A stretch of DNA of 49,039 nucleotides, taken from contig NZ_KZ984011.1 in assembly GCF_003569785.1 (NCBI RefSeq), positions 1,662 through 50,700 on the forward strand, given 5' to 3'. Numbering within the stretch: the first letter of the stretch is position 1; each line of letters begins with the position of its first letter. This DNA is from Leucobacter sp. wl10. Lineage in GTDB: Bacteria; Actinomycetota; Actinomycetes; Actinomycetales; Microbacteriaceae. The translations under genes were made by a program, and so were the position numbers. Below the pieces are notes generated by a model that did not search any database, was not told the origin of the DNA, and saw only the letters and a program-made list of their open reading frames with translations. This document shows, in pieces, positions 24,418-32,212 of this stretch.

Positions 24418-25325
24418 TGGGTGCCGTCGATCTGTTCACCGAAGTCGGCGGGATGCCGCTCTCGGAGGCAGCGGCGCGGTTCGCTGCGGCGGGGGTGCCG
24501 GTGTTCCCATGTGTGCCTGGTGAGAAACGCCCTTTGGTGCTCCGCGGGTTTCATGATGCCACCGCTGATCCGGCGCAAGTCGCGGAATGGTGGTCAAGGT
24601 GGCCGTCCGCGAACATCGGCATCCCCACCGGTGCCGTGTCCGGGGTGGAGGTTGTCGATGTCGACGTGCATCCGACTGGCACCGGATTTCCTGCTTTCCG
24701 CGAAGCGCACCGTCAAGGCCATGCCGCGGGGTGGGCTGCGCTCGTGCGCACCCCCTCCGGTGGCCTCCACGCTTACTACCCGGTGAACCCTGACCGTGCG
24801 CAGTCGTCCTGGCAGGCCGCGCGGGCGCATGTTGATTTCCGTGGTGACGGCGGCTACATCATCGCGCCGCCGTCGAAGGTGCTGCGCCCCGGCGGGGTGC
24901 GGGCACCGTATCGGCTGATCGTCGCATCAGGTGATACCCCGGTGCCAGTGGATGCGGTGCGGCTGCGCGAGTTTCTGGACCCGCGCACTCCGATCTCTAT
25001 CGACCGTGCGCGTGCTGCTCGGTTTGAGCGGCGGGGGTCGGATGCGAAGGTGCTCGCCGGCTGGGTGGCGGGGCGTGGTGAGGGTGAGCGGAACCGGGGC
25101 CTGTTCTGGGCCGCGTGCCGACTCGCAGAATCCGGCACCCCACTCGACGCAACCCTCGACGCCCTGGGCCCTGCGGCGGAGCACGCGGGACTGGGGCCGC
25201 GGGAGATCATGGCGACGATCCGCTCCGCCTACCGCACCACCCACCTCGCGCCCCGCACATCCGTAGAACCCGTGGAGGATGAGCGGCGTGTGGTGCGCGG
25301 ATCGCCAGGGCGGGTGATCTCATGA
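24417..25325 (+). CDS. Primase-polymerase (prim-pol) domain protein
   Basis: 302 residues. It matches the bifunctional DNA primase/polymerase N-terminal family: AAARFAAAGVPVFPCVPGEKRPLV, AEWWSRWPSANIGIPTGAVSGVEVVDVDVHP with the metal-binding D-x-D, VRTPSGGLHAYYP, and FRGDGGYIIAPPS. The C-terminus (about 215-290) is a helical region of the type seen after prim-pol domains. No helicase domain is attached, so it would prime or fill in the transferred strand in the recipient, or act in replication of the excised element, with host helicase. TGATG overlap with the antirestriction gene; its own stop overlaps the DUF2637 gene by 4 nt. Confidence 0.88.
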   Translation: MGAVDLFTEVGGMPLSEAAARFAAAGVPVFPCVPGEKRPLVLRGFHDATADPAQVAEWWSRWPSANIGIPTGAVSGVEVVDVDVHPTGTGFPAFREAHRQGHAAGWAALVRTPSGGLHAYYPVNPDRAQSSWQAARAHVDFRGDGGYIIAPPSKVLRPGGVRAPYRLIVASGDTPVPVDAVRLREFLDPRTPISIDRARAARFERRGSDAKVLAGWVAGRGEGERNRGLFWAACRLAESGTPLDATLDALGPAAEHAGLGPREIMATIRSAYRTTHLAPRTSVEPVEDERRVVRGSPGRVIS

Positions 25326-26005
25326 GCACCACCGAAACTGTCTCGCCCCGGGGTCGCCGGTTGGCGGTGGTGACAGCGATCACCGGCACCGTGTTCATCG
25401 CAGCCGGCGCGTTCTGGCTGTCCTTCACGGCACTTGCCGATCTTGCCCGACGGTCTGGGATCGATGCGGGTCAGGCGTGGGCGTGGCCGCTGATCGTGGA
25501 CGGCATCATCGTCGTCGCGACCGTCGCCGTCGTCGCCCTCGCCAGCCAGTCCCGCCCGACGTGGTACCCCTGGACGCTCCTTGCAGCGGGGGCAGTGGTG
25601 TCGGTAACGGCGAATGCGATCCATGCGATCATCGCCGCCGACACCGATGTTCCCAGCCTCCTGGCTGCGTCGGTTGCGGCGATCCCGCCGCTGGTGCTGC
25701 TGTCGATCACGCACCTCACCGTCATCCTCACCCGCACCACCACACCGGACGCAGGCGTGAATGCGATCGAGGATGCTCCGGTCGAAGCCACCACTTCCTC
25801 GGGGCCGGTCGTCGTGCCGGAAGTTGAGCAGGCGCACGCAGTGGAGTTGCCGGTGGTGTCGGTGAGCGAGCGGCGGGCGGAGGCGACTCACTTGCGGGAG
25901 GTGGAGGGGTGGTCGAACAAGCAGATCGCCCGGCACCTGGGCGTGCACCCCTCCACCGTCGGCCGTTGGTTCACCCCGGCTATTAGCAAGGAGAAGACCT
26001 CGTGA
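25322..26005 (+). CDS. DUF2637 membrane protein with C-terminal helix-turn-helix
   Basis: 227 residues. Four hydrophobic segments lie in residues 15-140 (for example AVVTAITGTVFIAAGAFWLSF and WPLIVDGIIVVATVAVVAL), the DUF2637 pattern found in actinobacterial plasmids and conjugative elements (SpdB-like spread proteins belong to this group). The C-terminal tail has HLREVEGWSNKQIARHLGVHPSTVGRWF, a clear helix-turn-helix. A membrane-tethered DNA-binding protein is therefore likely, perhaps for plasmid spread or anchoring of the element. ATGA overlap with the previous gene and GTGA-type overlap with the next. Confidence 0.85.
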   Translation: MSTTETVSPRGRRLAVVTAITGTVFIAAGAFWLSFTALADLARRSGIDAGQAWAWPLIVDGIIVVATVAVVALASQSRPTWYPWTLLAAGAVVSVTANAIHAIIAADTDVPSLLAASVAAIPPLVLLSITHLTVILTRTTTPDAGVNAIEDAPVEATTSSGPVVVPEVEQAHAVELPVVSVSERRAEATHLREVEGWSNKQIARHLGVHPSTVGRWFTPAISKEKTS

Positions 26006-26436
26006 ACGAGAACGCAGAGACGAGCCGCACGGAACTACCGGAGACACGGCCCGAGATGGTTGAGGGTGGGGAGGCGGAGCGATCGGCGTTCGCCGTGCAC
26101 CGCGACCCCTCCCTCACAGGAACTGCTACTGACCCTGGTTCGCGGGTGGGGCGCGGGATCGCGTGGGTGCGTCCGACTGATCTGATCGCGTCGAGTACCG
26201 CCAGGTTCGCGGGCCGCGGCATCAACTTTCAGACAGAGCTCGCGCACCGTGCCCGCCGCGCGCCGGGTCAGACCTACCGGATGACCCGTGACCGTGCCCG
26301 TGACATCCGGGATCGCCGAGCGGACCGAGCTGTAGCTGCGGGGCCTGCGGTGTTCGAGTCGTTCGATGTGTTCGAGCCGCAGGATCGGCCCCGCTCGTCG
26401 TCGTGGGTGCGGCCGTCCGGGATCGGGCTGGGGTGA
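26002..26436 (+). CDS. Hypothetical protein of the backbone operon
   Basis: 144 residues, GTG start overlapping the previous stop by 4 nt. No domain is recognised. The first 60 residues are acidic; the rest is strongly basic and arginine-rich (AHRARRAPGQTYRMTRDRARDIRDRRADRAV) and likely helical, which would suit nucleic-acid or DNA-complex binding. No membrane segment or signal. Reality is supported by tight spacing in the operon; function is unknown. Confidence 0.65.
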   Translation: MNENAETSRTELPETRPEMVEGGEAERSAFAVHRDPSLTGTATDPGSRVGRGIAWVRPTDLIASSTARFAGRGINFQTELAHRARRAPGQTYRMTRDRARDIRDRRADRAVAAGPAVFESFDVFEPQDRPRSSSWVRPSGIGLG

Positions 26437-26484
26437 GTCGCCATGTGCAGACGACAGTGGCGCGACGGGGTCGGTGGGGAGCCG

Positions 26485-26494
26485 GTGCGCACCT
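26485..26494 (+). repeat. Recurrent intergenic motif, variant copy 3 (GTGCGCACCT)
   Basis: A variant with GCGCACCT in place of GTGCACCT, 20 nt before the next start codon and partly followed by its AGGAGG. It is weaker than the other copies. Confidence 0.3.
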
Positions 26495-26514
26495 TCCTGT
26501 CAGGAGGTGCCACT

Positions 26515-27384
26515 ATGCCACAACGAAACACTCCACGCCGCGACCCTCGCGGGCGTGGGTTTGAGAACTCAGAACGACTCCGCGAACTCCTCACCCGTCT
26601 CAACACTGCGGGCCCCGATGCCTGGCGGACGGACCCCGAGGCGGCGGCACTTATGCAGCACGCCGCCCAGAAATACGGCTCCCTCGCACGCAAGCACGGC
26701 CTCGACCCGTGGGAGGCAGCGACCGCGGCGTTTGAGGCGATGCGCACGGCCTCGGTGCGGCGGGCGGATGATCCGTGGGCGGTCGTCACCCGCGCCGTGC
26801 AGATCACCTGCATCGCAGAAAACCGTGCCAACGGACTCTTGTGCTCCGTGCATCAGGCGCGCAGACCCAGGTACTCGAGTTTCCATGACGCCGAACGCTT
26901 CTCCGACCGCGAAAACCCTCTCACCGACTACCACCCTGCATTCCGCGCCGACCCTTTCGCAAGTGATGGCGAGGATGACGCCGACGACGAGGTGGAAGTG
27001 TCAGGGGCGACAGGCGTGGAGTCGGCGGTCGAGGACACGATCGCGCTGCTGTGCTGGTACGGGTGGGAACCAGAACTCGCCCGTGCCGCGGTCGAGTGCG
27101 TCTGCGCCCGTCTCGCAGAATCCGTTTCACGAGCAGGGGCATATGAATCGCTCCGACGCGATCGGCACGCCCGAGCCCTGCTCGATATCCCCGCCCCGTC
27201 CTGGTACCGGCTGCTGCGCATCATCCTCGGATCACCGGACGCAAGTCTCACCGGCACGAATGCGAGCCGTGGCGTGTTGCTGCGTCTCCTGATTGGCGAA
27301 TCACTCCGGCACCTGCTCGCCGATGTTGACCTCGCGGTCGCCGTCACGGTTGCCGCGCCCGGGGTGATGCGGGGCCGATCATGA
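26515..27384 (+). CDS. Hypothetical protein of the backbone operon
   Basis: 289 residues from ATG 26,515, chosen because AGGAGG lies 8 nt upstream; the longer open frame has no such site. The sequence is helical and soluble, with an acidic low-complexity patch (ASDGEDDADDEVEVS) near residue 155 splitting two helical halves. The first half (MQHAAQKYGSLARKHGLDPWEAATAAFEAM) looks like a small helical bundle of the sigma-factor or HTH kind, but I cannot assign a family. It overlaps the ParB gene by 4 nt, so it may act with it in maintenance. Confidence 0.72.
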   Translation: MPQRNTPRRDPRGRGFENSERLRELLTRLNTAGPDAWRTDPEAAALMQHAAQKYGSLARKHGLDPWEAATAAFEAMRTASVRRADDPWAVVTRAVQITCIAENRANGLLCSVHQARRPRYSSFHDAERFSDRENPLTDYHPAFRADPFASDGEDDADDEVEVSGATGVESAVEDTIALLCWYGWEPELARAAVECVCARLAESVSRAGAYESLRRDRHARALLDIPAPSWYRLLRIILGSPDASLTGTNASRGVLLRLLIGESLRHLLADVDLAVAVTVAAPGVMRGRS

Positions 27385-28457
27385 GCGAGCCGGGGCATAT
27401 CGAGCTGGAACGGGCCGTCGAGTCGATCTGGGCCGGTCGCCGCCACCGTGAAGACTACGGCGACCTCGATCCCTTGGTGGAGTCGATCGCGCGGGATGGG
27501 CTATTGCAGCCGATCACGATCACCCCGGACGGGATGCTGATCTGCGGCGCCAGACGTTTGGCCGCGATCCGCCGGCTCGGATGGAAGACGGTGAATGTGT
27601 GGGTGCGCTCCGGCATCTCCAGCCACCTCGGGCAACTCCTCGCCGAGCAAGACGACAACCTCCTCCACAAGCCGCTCACCCGCACCGAAGAAGCTACTCT
27701 CTACGCCGAACTGAAAGCCCTGCTGGTCGAGGACGCGGCAGGTCGACAGGAAGCGTCACGGTTCACCTCGAAACAAGAAAACCCCAGGTCACACGGTGGG
27801 GCCACGGTAGCCCCACCGTCAGCCGGGAGTATCGGGAAGACCCGCGAGCAGGCCGCGATCATGGTCACAGGCCGCAACGCGTACACGTCGATGGAGCGCA
27901 TCAACGAACTGCAACGCCTCGCCGCTGACCCCGGCCAGCCCGATGACGTACGACAGCGGGCGCGGGAGGAACTTGACCGGATTGACGCGGGCGGGTCAAT
28001 CACCGGAGCCCGGCATCGCATCCGCGCCGCGCAAGCCCTCGCCGAACTCGACGCCCTCGCCAGCGACCCTGCACAACCGGTAGGCATCCGCGACACCGCA
28101 GCCGCAGGAGCTGCGCGTCTCCGGGAGCTTGAAGACACGGCACGACCGACCGACCTGGAACGTCTCGCGGAACTCGCTGTCGAGCGCGCGAGAACGGCGA
28201 CGAAGAAGCGCCCCGCCCAGCTCGCCTCAGCACGGCTCCACGCGGTTGAGGAGCAGCCCCGGGAGTTCCTACCTGTGCGGTCGTTCGTCTACCTCTGGGA
28301 TGAACTCTCCACCTGGACCGAACGCTACCACCCCGAAGCCATCGGCCCGGCCTTATCGGGTGAGCAGTGGGCGGTATTCGAGGCCGCCGTCACCGCGACG
28401 GTCGCTTTCCTGGATACCGCCCGCACTGCACGAAACATGCGCCGCGAAACAGCCTGA
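27381..28457 (+). CDS. parB: ParB/RepB/Spo0J-type partition protein
   Basis: 358 residues. The N-terminal ParB domain is seen in DYGDLDPLVESIARDGLLQPITITPDGMLICGARRLAAIRRLGWKTVNVWV, with the G-x-R-R box (GARR) that binds nucleotide in this family, then LAEQDDNLLHKPLTRTEEATLY. A central helical domain (about 110-180, GKTREQAAIMVTGRNAYTSMERINELQ) would read parS-like DNA. No parA gene lies next to it in the window. ParB without ParA occurs in conjugative elements as a transcriptional or nuclease factor. It ends 78 nt before the next gene, with a recurrent GTGCACCTG motif in the gap. Confidence 0.85.
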   Translation: MSEPGHIELERAVESIWAGRRHREDYGDLDPLVESIARDGLLQPITITPDGMLICGARRLAAIRRLGWKTVNVWVRSGISSHLGQLLAEQDDNLLHKPLTRTEEATLYAELKALLVEDAAGRQEASRFTSKQENPRSHGGATVAPPSAGSIGKTREQAAIMVTGRNAYTSMERINELQRLAADPGQPDDVRQRAREELDRIDAGGSITGARHRIRAAQALAELDALASDPAQPVGIRDTAAAGAARLRELEDTARPTDLERLAELAVERARTATKKRPAQLASARLHAVEEQPREFLPVRSFVYLWDELSTWTERYHPEAIGPALSGEQWAVFEAAVTATVAFLDTARTARNMRRETA

Positions 28458-28490
28458 CCCTCCGCCGTCTCCCTGCCTCTGAGTGCCGTG

Positions 28491-28499
28491 GTGCACCTG
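28491..28499 (+). repeat. Recurrent intergenic motif GTGCACCTG, copy 4
   Basis: GTGCACCTGTCTGGTGAT, 36 nt before the start at 28,536. The spacing to the trailing GGTGA matches copy 1. Confidence 0.55.
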
Positions 28500-28535
28500 T
28501 CTGGTGATCCGAATCTCGTCGGGAAGGACACCAGG

Positions 28536-29231
28536 ATGGACCCCACCGCTCGCCGCCGCCGCACCGTACTCATCGCTACCATTGCCGGCGGCCTCATCCT
28601 GCTCGTCCTCATCGGCGTCGGCCTCTACGGACTCATCCGCGGACCCCAAACCACCGAACCCGCTGAACGTACTCCGACGGACGGCCCGACGGCCACGAGC
28701 CCGGCACTCGTCCCGGCAGAACCGGAACCTGTGGTCGCGCTCGGCGGGCCGGAGGAGTTCGCGGCAGCGGTCGCGGAGGCGCTGTTCGTGTGGGATACGA
28801 CCAGCGGGTATGGGCCTGCCGATTACGCGCAGATGCTCGCCGATGTCACCACCGACACCGAAGCCGACGCCGCAGCATCCGATGTCCGTGCCTACCTGCC
28901 GACGCCGGAAGCATGGGCGCAGCTCCGCACCCACCAAACCCGGCAGTGGATCACCATCGACACCATCGAAATCCCCACCGCGTGGGAGGACGCGGTGGCG
29001 CAGGCGGCGCCGGGGCAGATTCCTGACGGTACGGTCGCGTACACGATCACTGGCACCCGCCACCGCACCGGCTACTGGGGCACCGACCCCGTAACGGCAA
29101 CGCACCAGGTCGCGTTCACCGTGTTCCTCACCTGCACCCCCGAACAAACCTCTGCACCGCCGCCCGCTGATCCGGCCACCGGCACCTGTCTCTTGTTGCG
29201 GTTGTCGCAGCTCGACAACCCGCTGCGGTGA
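28536..29231 (+). CDS. Membrane-anchored T4SS accessory protein (single-span, periplasm-type domain)
   Basis: 231 residues from ATG 28,536 with AAGGA 7 nt upstream. A basic start (MDPTARRRR) precedes one hydrophobic helix (TVLIATIAGGLILLVLIGVGLYGLI). A proline/threonine-rich linker leads to an extracytoplasmic domain of about 160 residues (FAAAVAEALFVWDTT, TRQWITIDTIEIPTAWEDAV, HQVAFTVFLTC). Size and topology resemble VirB8/TcpC-like scaffold proteins of Gram-positive conjugation systems, but no motif proves it. The next gene follows 6 nt later and encodes the M23 hydrolase. Confidence 0.72.
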   Translation: MDPTARRRRTVLIATIAGGLILLVLIGVGLYGLIRGPQTTEPAERTPTDGPTATSPALVPAEPEPVVALGGPEEFAAAVAEALFVWDTTSGYGPADYAQMLADVTTDTEADAAASDVRAYLPTPEAWAQLRTHQTRQWITIDTIEIPTAWEDAVAQAAPGQIPDGTVAYTITGTRHRTGYWGTDPVTATHQVAFTVFLTCTPEQTSAPPPADPATGTCLLLRLSQLDNPLR

Positions 29232-29237
29232 CCAGCC

Positions 29238-30416
29238 ATGCTCAAAAAACTCCTCGCCACCCTCGCTGTCGCCGCCGTCTGTTTCGGCCCCGCGACCGTG
29301 CTCCTCTCCGTCGCCGTCCTCGCAAACCCTGCCGTCGCCGCGTGCGCGCCGGGGTCGTTGATCGTCGGGCCGATCCCGGACTCACTGACCGCAACAACGA
29401 AGAACGGTGAGACGGTGACGCTGAATCGTCAGCAGCTCACCCACGCCGCAACCATCATCACCGTCGGCAGCCAAACGGATGGGGTGGGGCGTCCGGGGGT
29501 AGTGATCGCATTGATGGCAGCACTCACCGAGTCGCACCTGCGGATGCTCACAAACACCGGCACCTACCCCGAATCCGCCGAATACCCCAACGATGGAGAT
29601 GCCTCCGATCACGACTCTCTTGGCTTGTTCCAGATGCGGCCGCAAGCCGGGTGGGGCACCGTCTCCGAACTTATGGACCCGAACTATCAAGCCCGCGCGT
29701 TTTACGGCGGACCGGCCGGACCCAACTACCCCTCACCGAGAGGGTTGCTCGACATTCCGGGGTGGCAGCAACTTGACCCAGGCGAAGCAGCTCAGGCCGT
29801 TGAGGTGTCGGCATACCCGGATCGCTATCAGAACTATCAGCCCGTCGCTGAAGCGATCCTCACCGCCCTCACCCGCCCCGCACCATCAGGCGGCGGCAAC
29901 CGTGGTGAGGTGGTGGTGCCGGAGACCACCAGAGTCGTGTTCCCGTTGCCGGAGGGCACCTGGGTGCGGACCAGCCCGTTCGGGTGGCGGATCGATCCGG
30001 TCACCTTCGAGGGAGCATTTCACTCCGGCAGCGACTACGGGGCCGCCGACGGCACCCCGATCTACGCCGCTGCAGATGGGATCGTCACCCACGCTGGCTA
30101 CACCGGCAGCTGGGGCGGACTCATCATCATCGAGCACACCGTCGGTGGAGAGCGCATCGCCTCGTACTACGCGCACATGTGGGAACACGGCATCTACGTC
30201 ACCGAAGGCATGACCGTCACCGCCGGGCAACACATCGGTGATGTCGGCTCCTCCGGGAAATCCACCGGCCCCCACCTGCACCTCGAAATCCGGCCCGGAG
30301 GCGAAGGGCAGCCCGCGATCGACGCCGACCAATGGCTCACTGACCAAGGCGCCGAAGGCATCACCGGCGGCACCACCTCGCGCGCATCCTGCACCTTGAC
30401 TGGTGGTGGGCGCTGA
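29238..30416 (+). CDS. Secreted cell-wall hydrolase: transglycosylase-like domain plus M23 peptidase
   Basis: 392 residues. The N-terminus (MLKKLLATLAVAAVCFGPATVLLSVAVLANPAVAA) is a signal or anchor. Residues about 85-180 look like a lysozyme/transglycosylase-type domain with a candidate catalytic glutamate in ALMAALTESHLRM, then DSLGLFQMRPQAGWG. The C-terminal M23 peptidase has FHSGSDYG and GPHLHLEIRPGG, which supply zinc ligands. Such two-domain hydrolases open the peptidoglycan for the conjugation channel (VirB1-like role). The stop overlaps the DUF6112 start as TGATG. Confidence 0.9.
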   Translation: MLKKLLATLAVAAVCFGPATVLLSVAVLANPAVAACAPGSLIVGPIPDSLTATTKNGETVTLNRQQLTHAATIITVGSQTDGVGRPGVVIALMAALTESHLRMLTNTGTYPESAEYPNDGDASDHDSLGLFQMRPQAGWGTVSELMDPNYQARAFYGGPAGPNYPSPRGLLDIPGWQQLDPGEAAQAVEVSAYPDRYQNYQPVAEAILTALTRPAPSGGGNRGEVVVPETTRVVFPLPEGTWVRTSPFGWRIDPVTFEGAFHSGSDYGAADGTPIYAAADGIVTHAGYTGSWGGLIIIEHTVGGERIASYYAHMWEHGIYVTEGMTVTAGQHIGDVGSSGKSTGPHLHLEIRPGGEGQPAIDADQWLTDQGAEGITGGTTSRASCTLTGGGR

Positions 30417-30682
30417 TGGGCGTGTTTCCTGACTTCGGTGGCGTCGGTGCCACCGGCGACCTCCGTACGGTGATCGGTGCGCTGCTGATGTTCGTGCTCA
30501 TCATCGCGGTGCTCATGCTGATTGTCTCCGCGATCGTCTGGGCCATCTCTTCATCGACCGGCAACCCGCATACCGCGACGAAGGCACGGATCGGGGCCTG
30601 GGTTGCGCTCGGAACCGCAGCCCTCGCCGGAGCCGGCGTCGCCTGGGTCAACTTCCTCCTGGGCGTCGGTGAGACGCTATAG
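30416..30682 (+). CDS. DUF6112-type small membrane protein, first paralogue
   Basis: 88 residues with two hydrophobic helices (VIGALLMFVLIIAVLMLIVSAIVWAI and IGAWVALGTAALAGAGVAWVNFLLGV). It shares LIVSAIVW and the whole pattern with the 89-residue protein at 31,913-32,182, so the two are paralogues. Small double-span proteins in this position act as pilin-like or VirB2/TrbC-like channel parts. The gene after it on the minus strand interrupts what was probably a direct tandem pair. Confidence 0.82.
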   Translation: MGVFPDFGGVGATGDLRTVIGALLMFVLIIAVLMLIVSAIVWAISSSTGNPHTATKARIGAWVALGTAALAGAGVAWVNFLLGVGETL

Positions 30683-30716
30683 AAGCAAGCTCTCGTCTCC
30701 GGCTATGCCCGTTGAG

Positions 30717-31826
30717 TCAGGAAGCGCGTAGGTCTCGCCAAGGCTGGCGAGAGACCTGACCGATCACGTCGCCGCTCCTTTCGAGCAGAGCGGCCATTGA
30801 TCGATATCTCGAAGCGAATCCCTCGGGGTCAACGGTCGGATTAGCGCTCTTCCAACTGGCCATCGCTTGGTTGAAATCTCGCTGGATGGACGGCGATACA
30901 CCCGGCAGATAGTTTTCAGCCAGTCGGCACTCGAGTTGATTCCACAGATCGATGTACCGATGTTCAAGATCGCCAGCCTTCTTCGCCAGGCCGCCCGGAT
31001 CATCGTAGACGCCGAAGTACATCATCTTGCGACGAGCGTGCGGGATCGATTCGACCTTCGCCTGTGCTGCTTCCATCTCACTCTTAGCCTGCGCCAGATC
31101 CTTGAAGTCTCGGTCGAGGAGATGAGGGATCAAAGGCAAGGCGAGGTCATGAGACGGGATAGCGATGCGCTGGACAGCATCGATGGTTTCGGGGCGGATT
31201 GCGAGCGACAGGACACCTGTTCCTTCGTGGACGTTGAGGTACCGGACGGCGTCGAGGTCATCGCTGTCGAGGTCGCTGATGCTCAGCTGCGCTGCCTCAT
31301 CGTGGTTTTCGTCTCGATAGCCCGGGTTGATGCGGCCTGGTTGGAGTTGAATCGCGACACGGTAAAGGTAGAACTGGGAACCGCCGTCGTGCTCGTCGTG
31401 CATGCGTCGGAGCATGTTCTCGATTGCTGTCTCGTACGTGCCAAGGTGTAGCGCCTTCGTCGTGTGAAACGAGACGTAGTGATCCCGCTTTATCGGACGA
31501 TGGTCGTTCTGTTCCATGTCCTCGACAAACCGGCGTGCGTAATCCGGCGACGGCCATTCCGGCTCAGTGCTCGTGTGGTACCACGCAAAGCGGCTCACAG
31601 CCTCATCATCAAGCGCAGGATCGTCTTGATCACGGAGTGCGGCAACGGCGATCCCGAAGTGGATGCTGGCGCCACAGTGCGCGCACATCATGTGAGCCCC
31701 ATCGGCCTCCGCGAAATAGTCCTCCGCTGACAGAACCGAAACGCTCCCGCAGACGCAGTTCATTGCGTAGCCGTAGTCGAAGCCGTCACTCCGCTCTACA
31801 AGAACTGATTTATCAAGGTTCCCCAT
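30717..31826 (-). CDS. Cargo gene inserted in the T4SS operon: zinc-ribbon protein with possible ADP-ribosyltransferase-like domain
   Basis: 369 residues from ATG 31,826 (MGNLDKSVLV); the open frame extends 11 codons further. An N-terminal zinc ribbon is indicated by CVCG about residue 25 and CAHCG about residue 50. Then come FAWYHTSTEPEWP, YVSFHTTKALHLGTYETAIENML, FYLYRVAIQL and YLNVHEGTGVLSLAIRPETI. The order H-S/T, Y-x-x-x, E resembles ADP-ribosyltransferase folds, but I cannot confirm it. The C-terminal third is helical. It runs against all neighbouring transfer genes, has lower GC, and separates two paralogous DUF6112 genes, so it is a later insertion, perhaps a defence or toxin gene. 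Function is not known. Confidence 0.6.
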   Translation of the reverse strand: MGNLDKSVLVERSDGFDYGYAMNCVCGSVSVLSAEDYFAEADGAHMMCAHCGASIHFGIAVAALRDQDDPALDDEAVSRFAWYHTSTEPEWPSPDYARRFVEDMEQNDHRPIKRDHYVSFHTTKALHLGTYETAIENMLRRMHDEHDGGSQFYLYRVAIQLQPGRINPGYRDENHDEAAQLSISDLDSDDLDAVRYLNVHEGTGVLSLAIRPETIDAVQRIAIPSHDLALPLIPHLLDRDFKDLAQAKSEMEAAQAKVESIPHARRKMMYFGVYDDPGGLAKKAGDLEHRYIDLWNQLECRLAENYLPGVSPSIQRDFNQAMASWKSANPTVDPEGFASRYRSMAALLERSGDVIGQVSRQPWRDLRAS

Positions 31827-31853
31827 CCAACACAGCGTATCGAGGGACGCGGG

Positions 31854-31862
31854 GTGCACCTG
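31854..31862 (+). repeat. Recurrent intergenic motif GTGCACCTG, copy 5
   Basis: GTGCACCTGGCTGAC, 50 nt before the GTG start of the second DUF6112 gene. It lies between that gene and the inserted minus-strand cargo gene. Confidence 0.55.
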
Positions 31863-31912
31863 GCTGACAAGTCCGCCATTCCCCGGCGCTTATGAGCAGA
31901 AGGAGCACCCCT

Positions 31913-32182
31913 GTGATTGATATCGATCCGAACGGTACCGGGCTTCCCGGTATCGAGCAGTTGCGCATCATCGTCGGCGCGGTCATGACCGTCGGCCTGA
32001 TCCTCTCCGTCCTCGCCCTGATCGTCTCCGCGATCGTGTGGGGTTTCGGCGCGAACAGCAGCAACCCACACCTCGCGTCGCGCGGGAAGGTCGGCGTGCT
32101 CGTGTCTTGTGGGGCGGCGATCATCTGCGGCGCGTCGGTGACGCTCATCAACTTCTTCTGGGGCGTCGGCCAAGCCGTCTGA
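31913..32182 (+). CDS. DUF6112-type small membrane protein, second paralogue
   Basis: 89 residues from GTG 31,913, which has AAGGAG 7 nt upstream; this start gives nearly the same length as its paralogue (88). It has two hydrophobic helices (LRIIVGAVMTVGLILSVLALIVSAIVW and VGVLVSCGAAIICGASVTLINFFWGV) separated by SSNPHLASRGK, matching STGNPHTATKAR in the first copy. Likely a VirB2/TrbC-like membrane component of the transfer channel, directly upstream of the TrbL/VirB6-like gene. Confidence 0.85.
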   Translation: MIDIDPNGTGLPGIEQLRIIVGAVMTVGLILSVLALIVSAIVWGFGANSSNPHLASRGKVGVLVSCGAAIICGASVTLINFFWGVGQAV

Positions 32183-32212
32183 CCCCATCGCGTACGAGGG
32201 AAGGACGATGCG

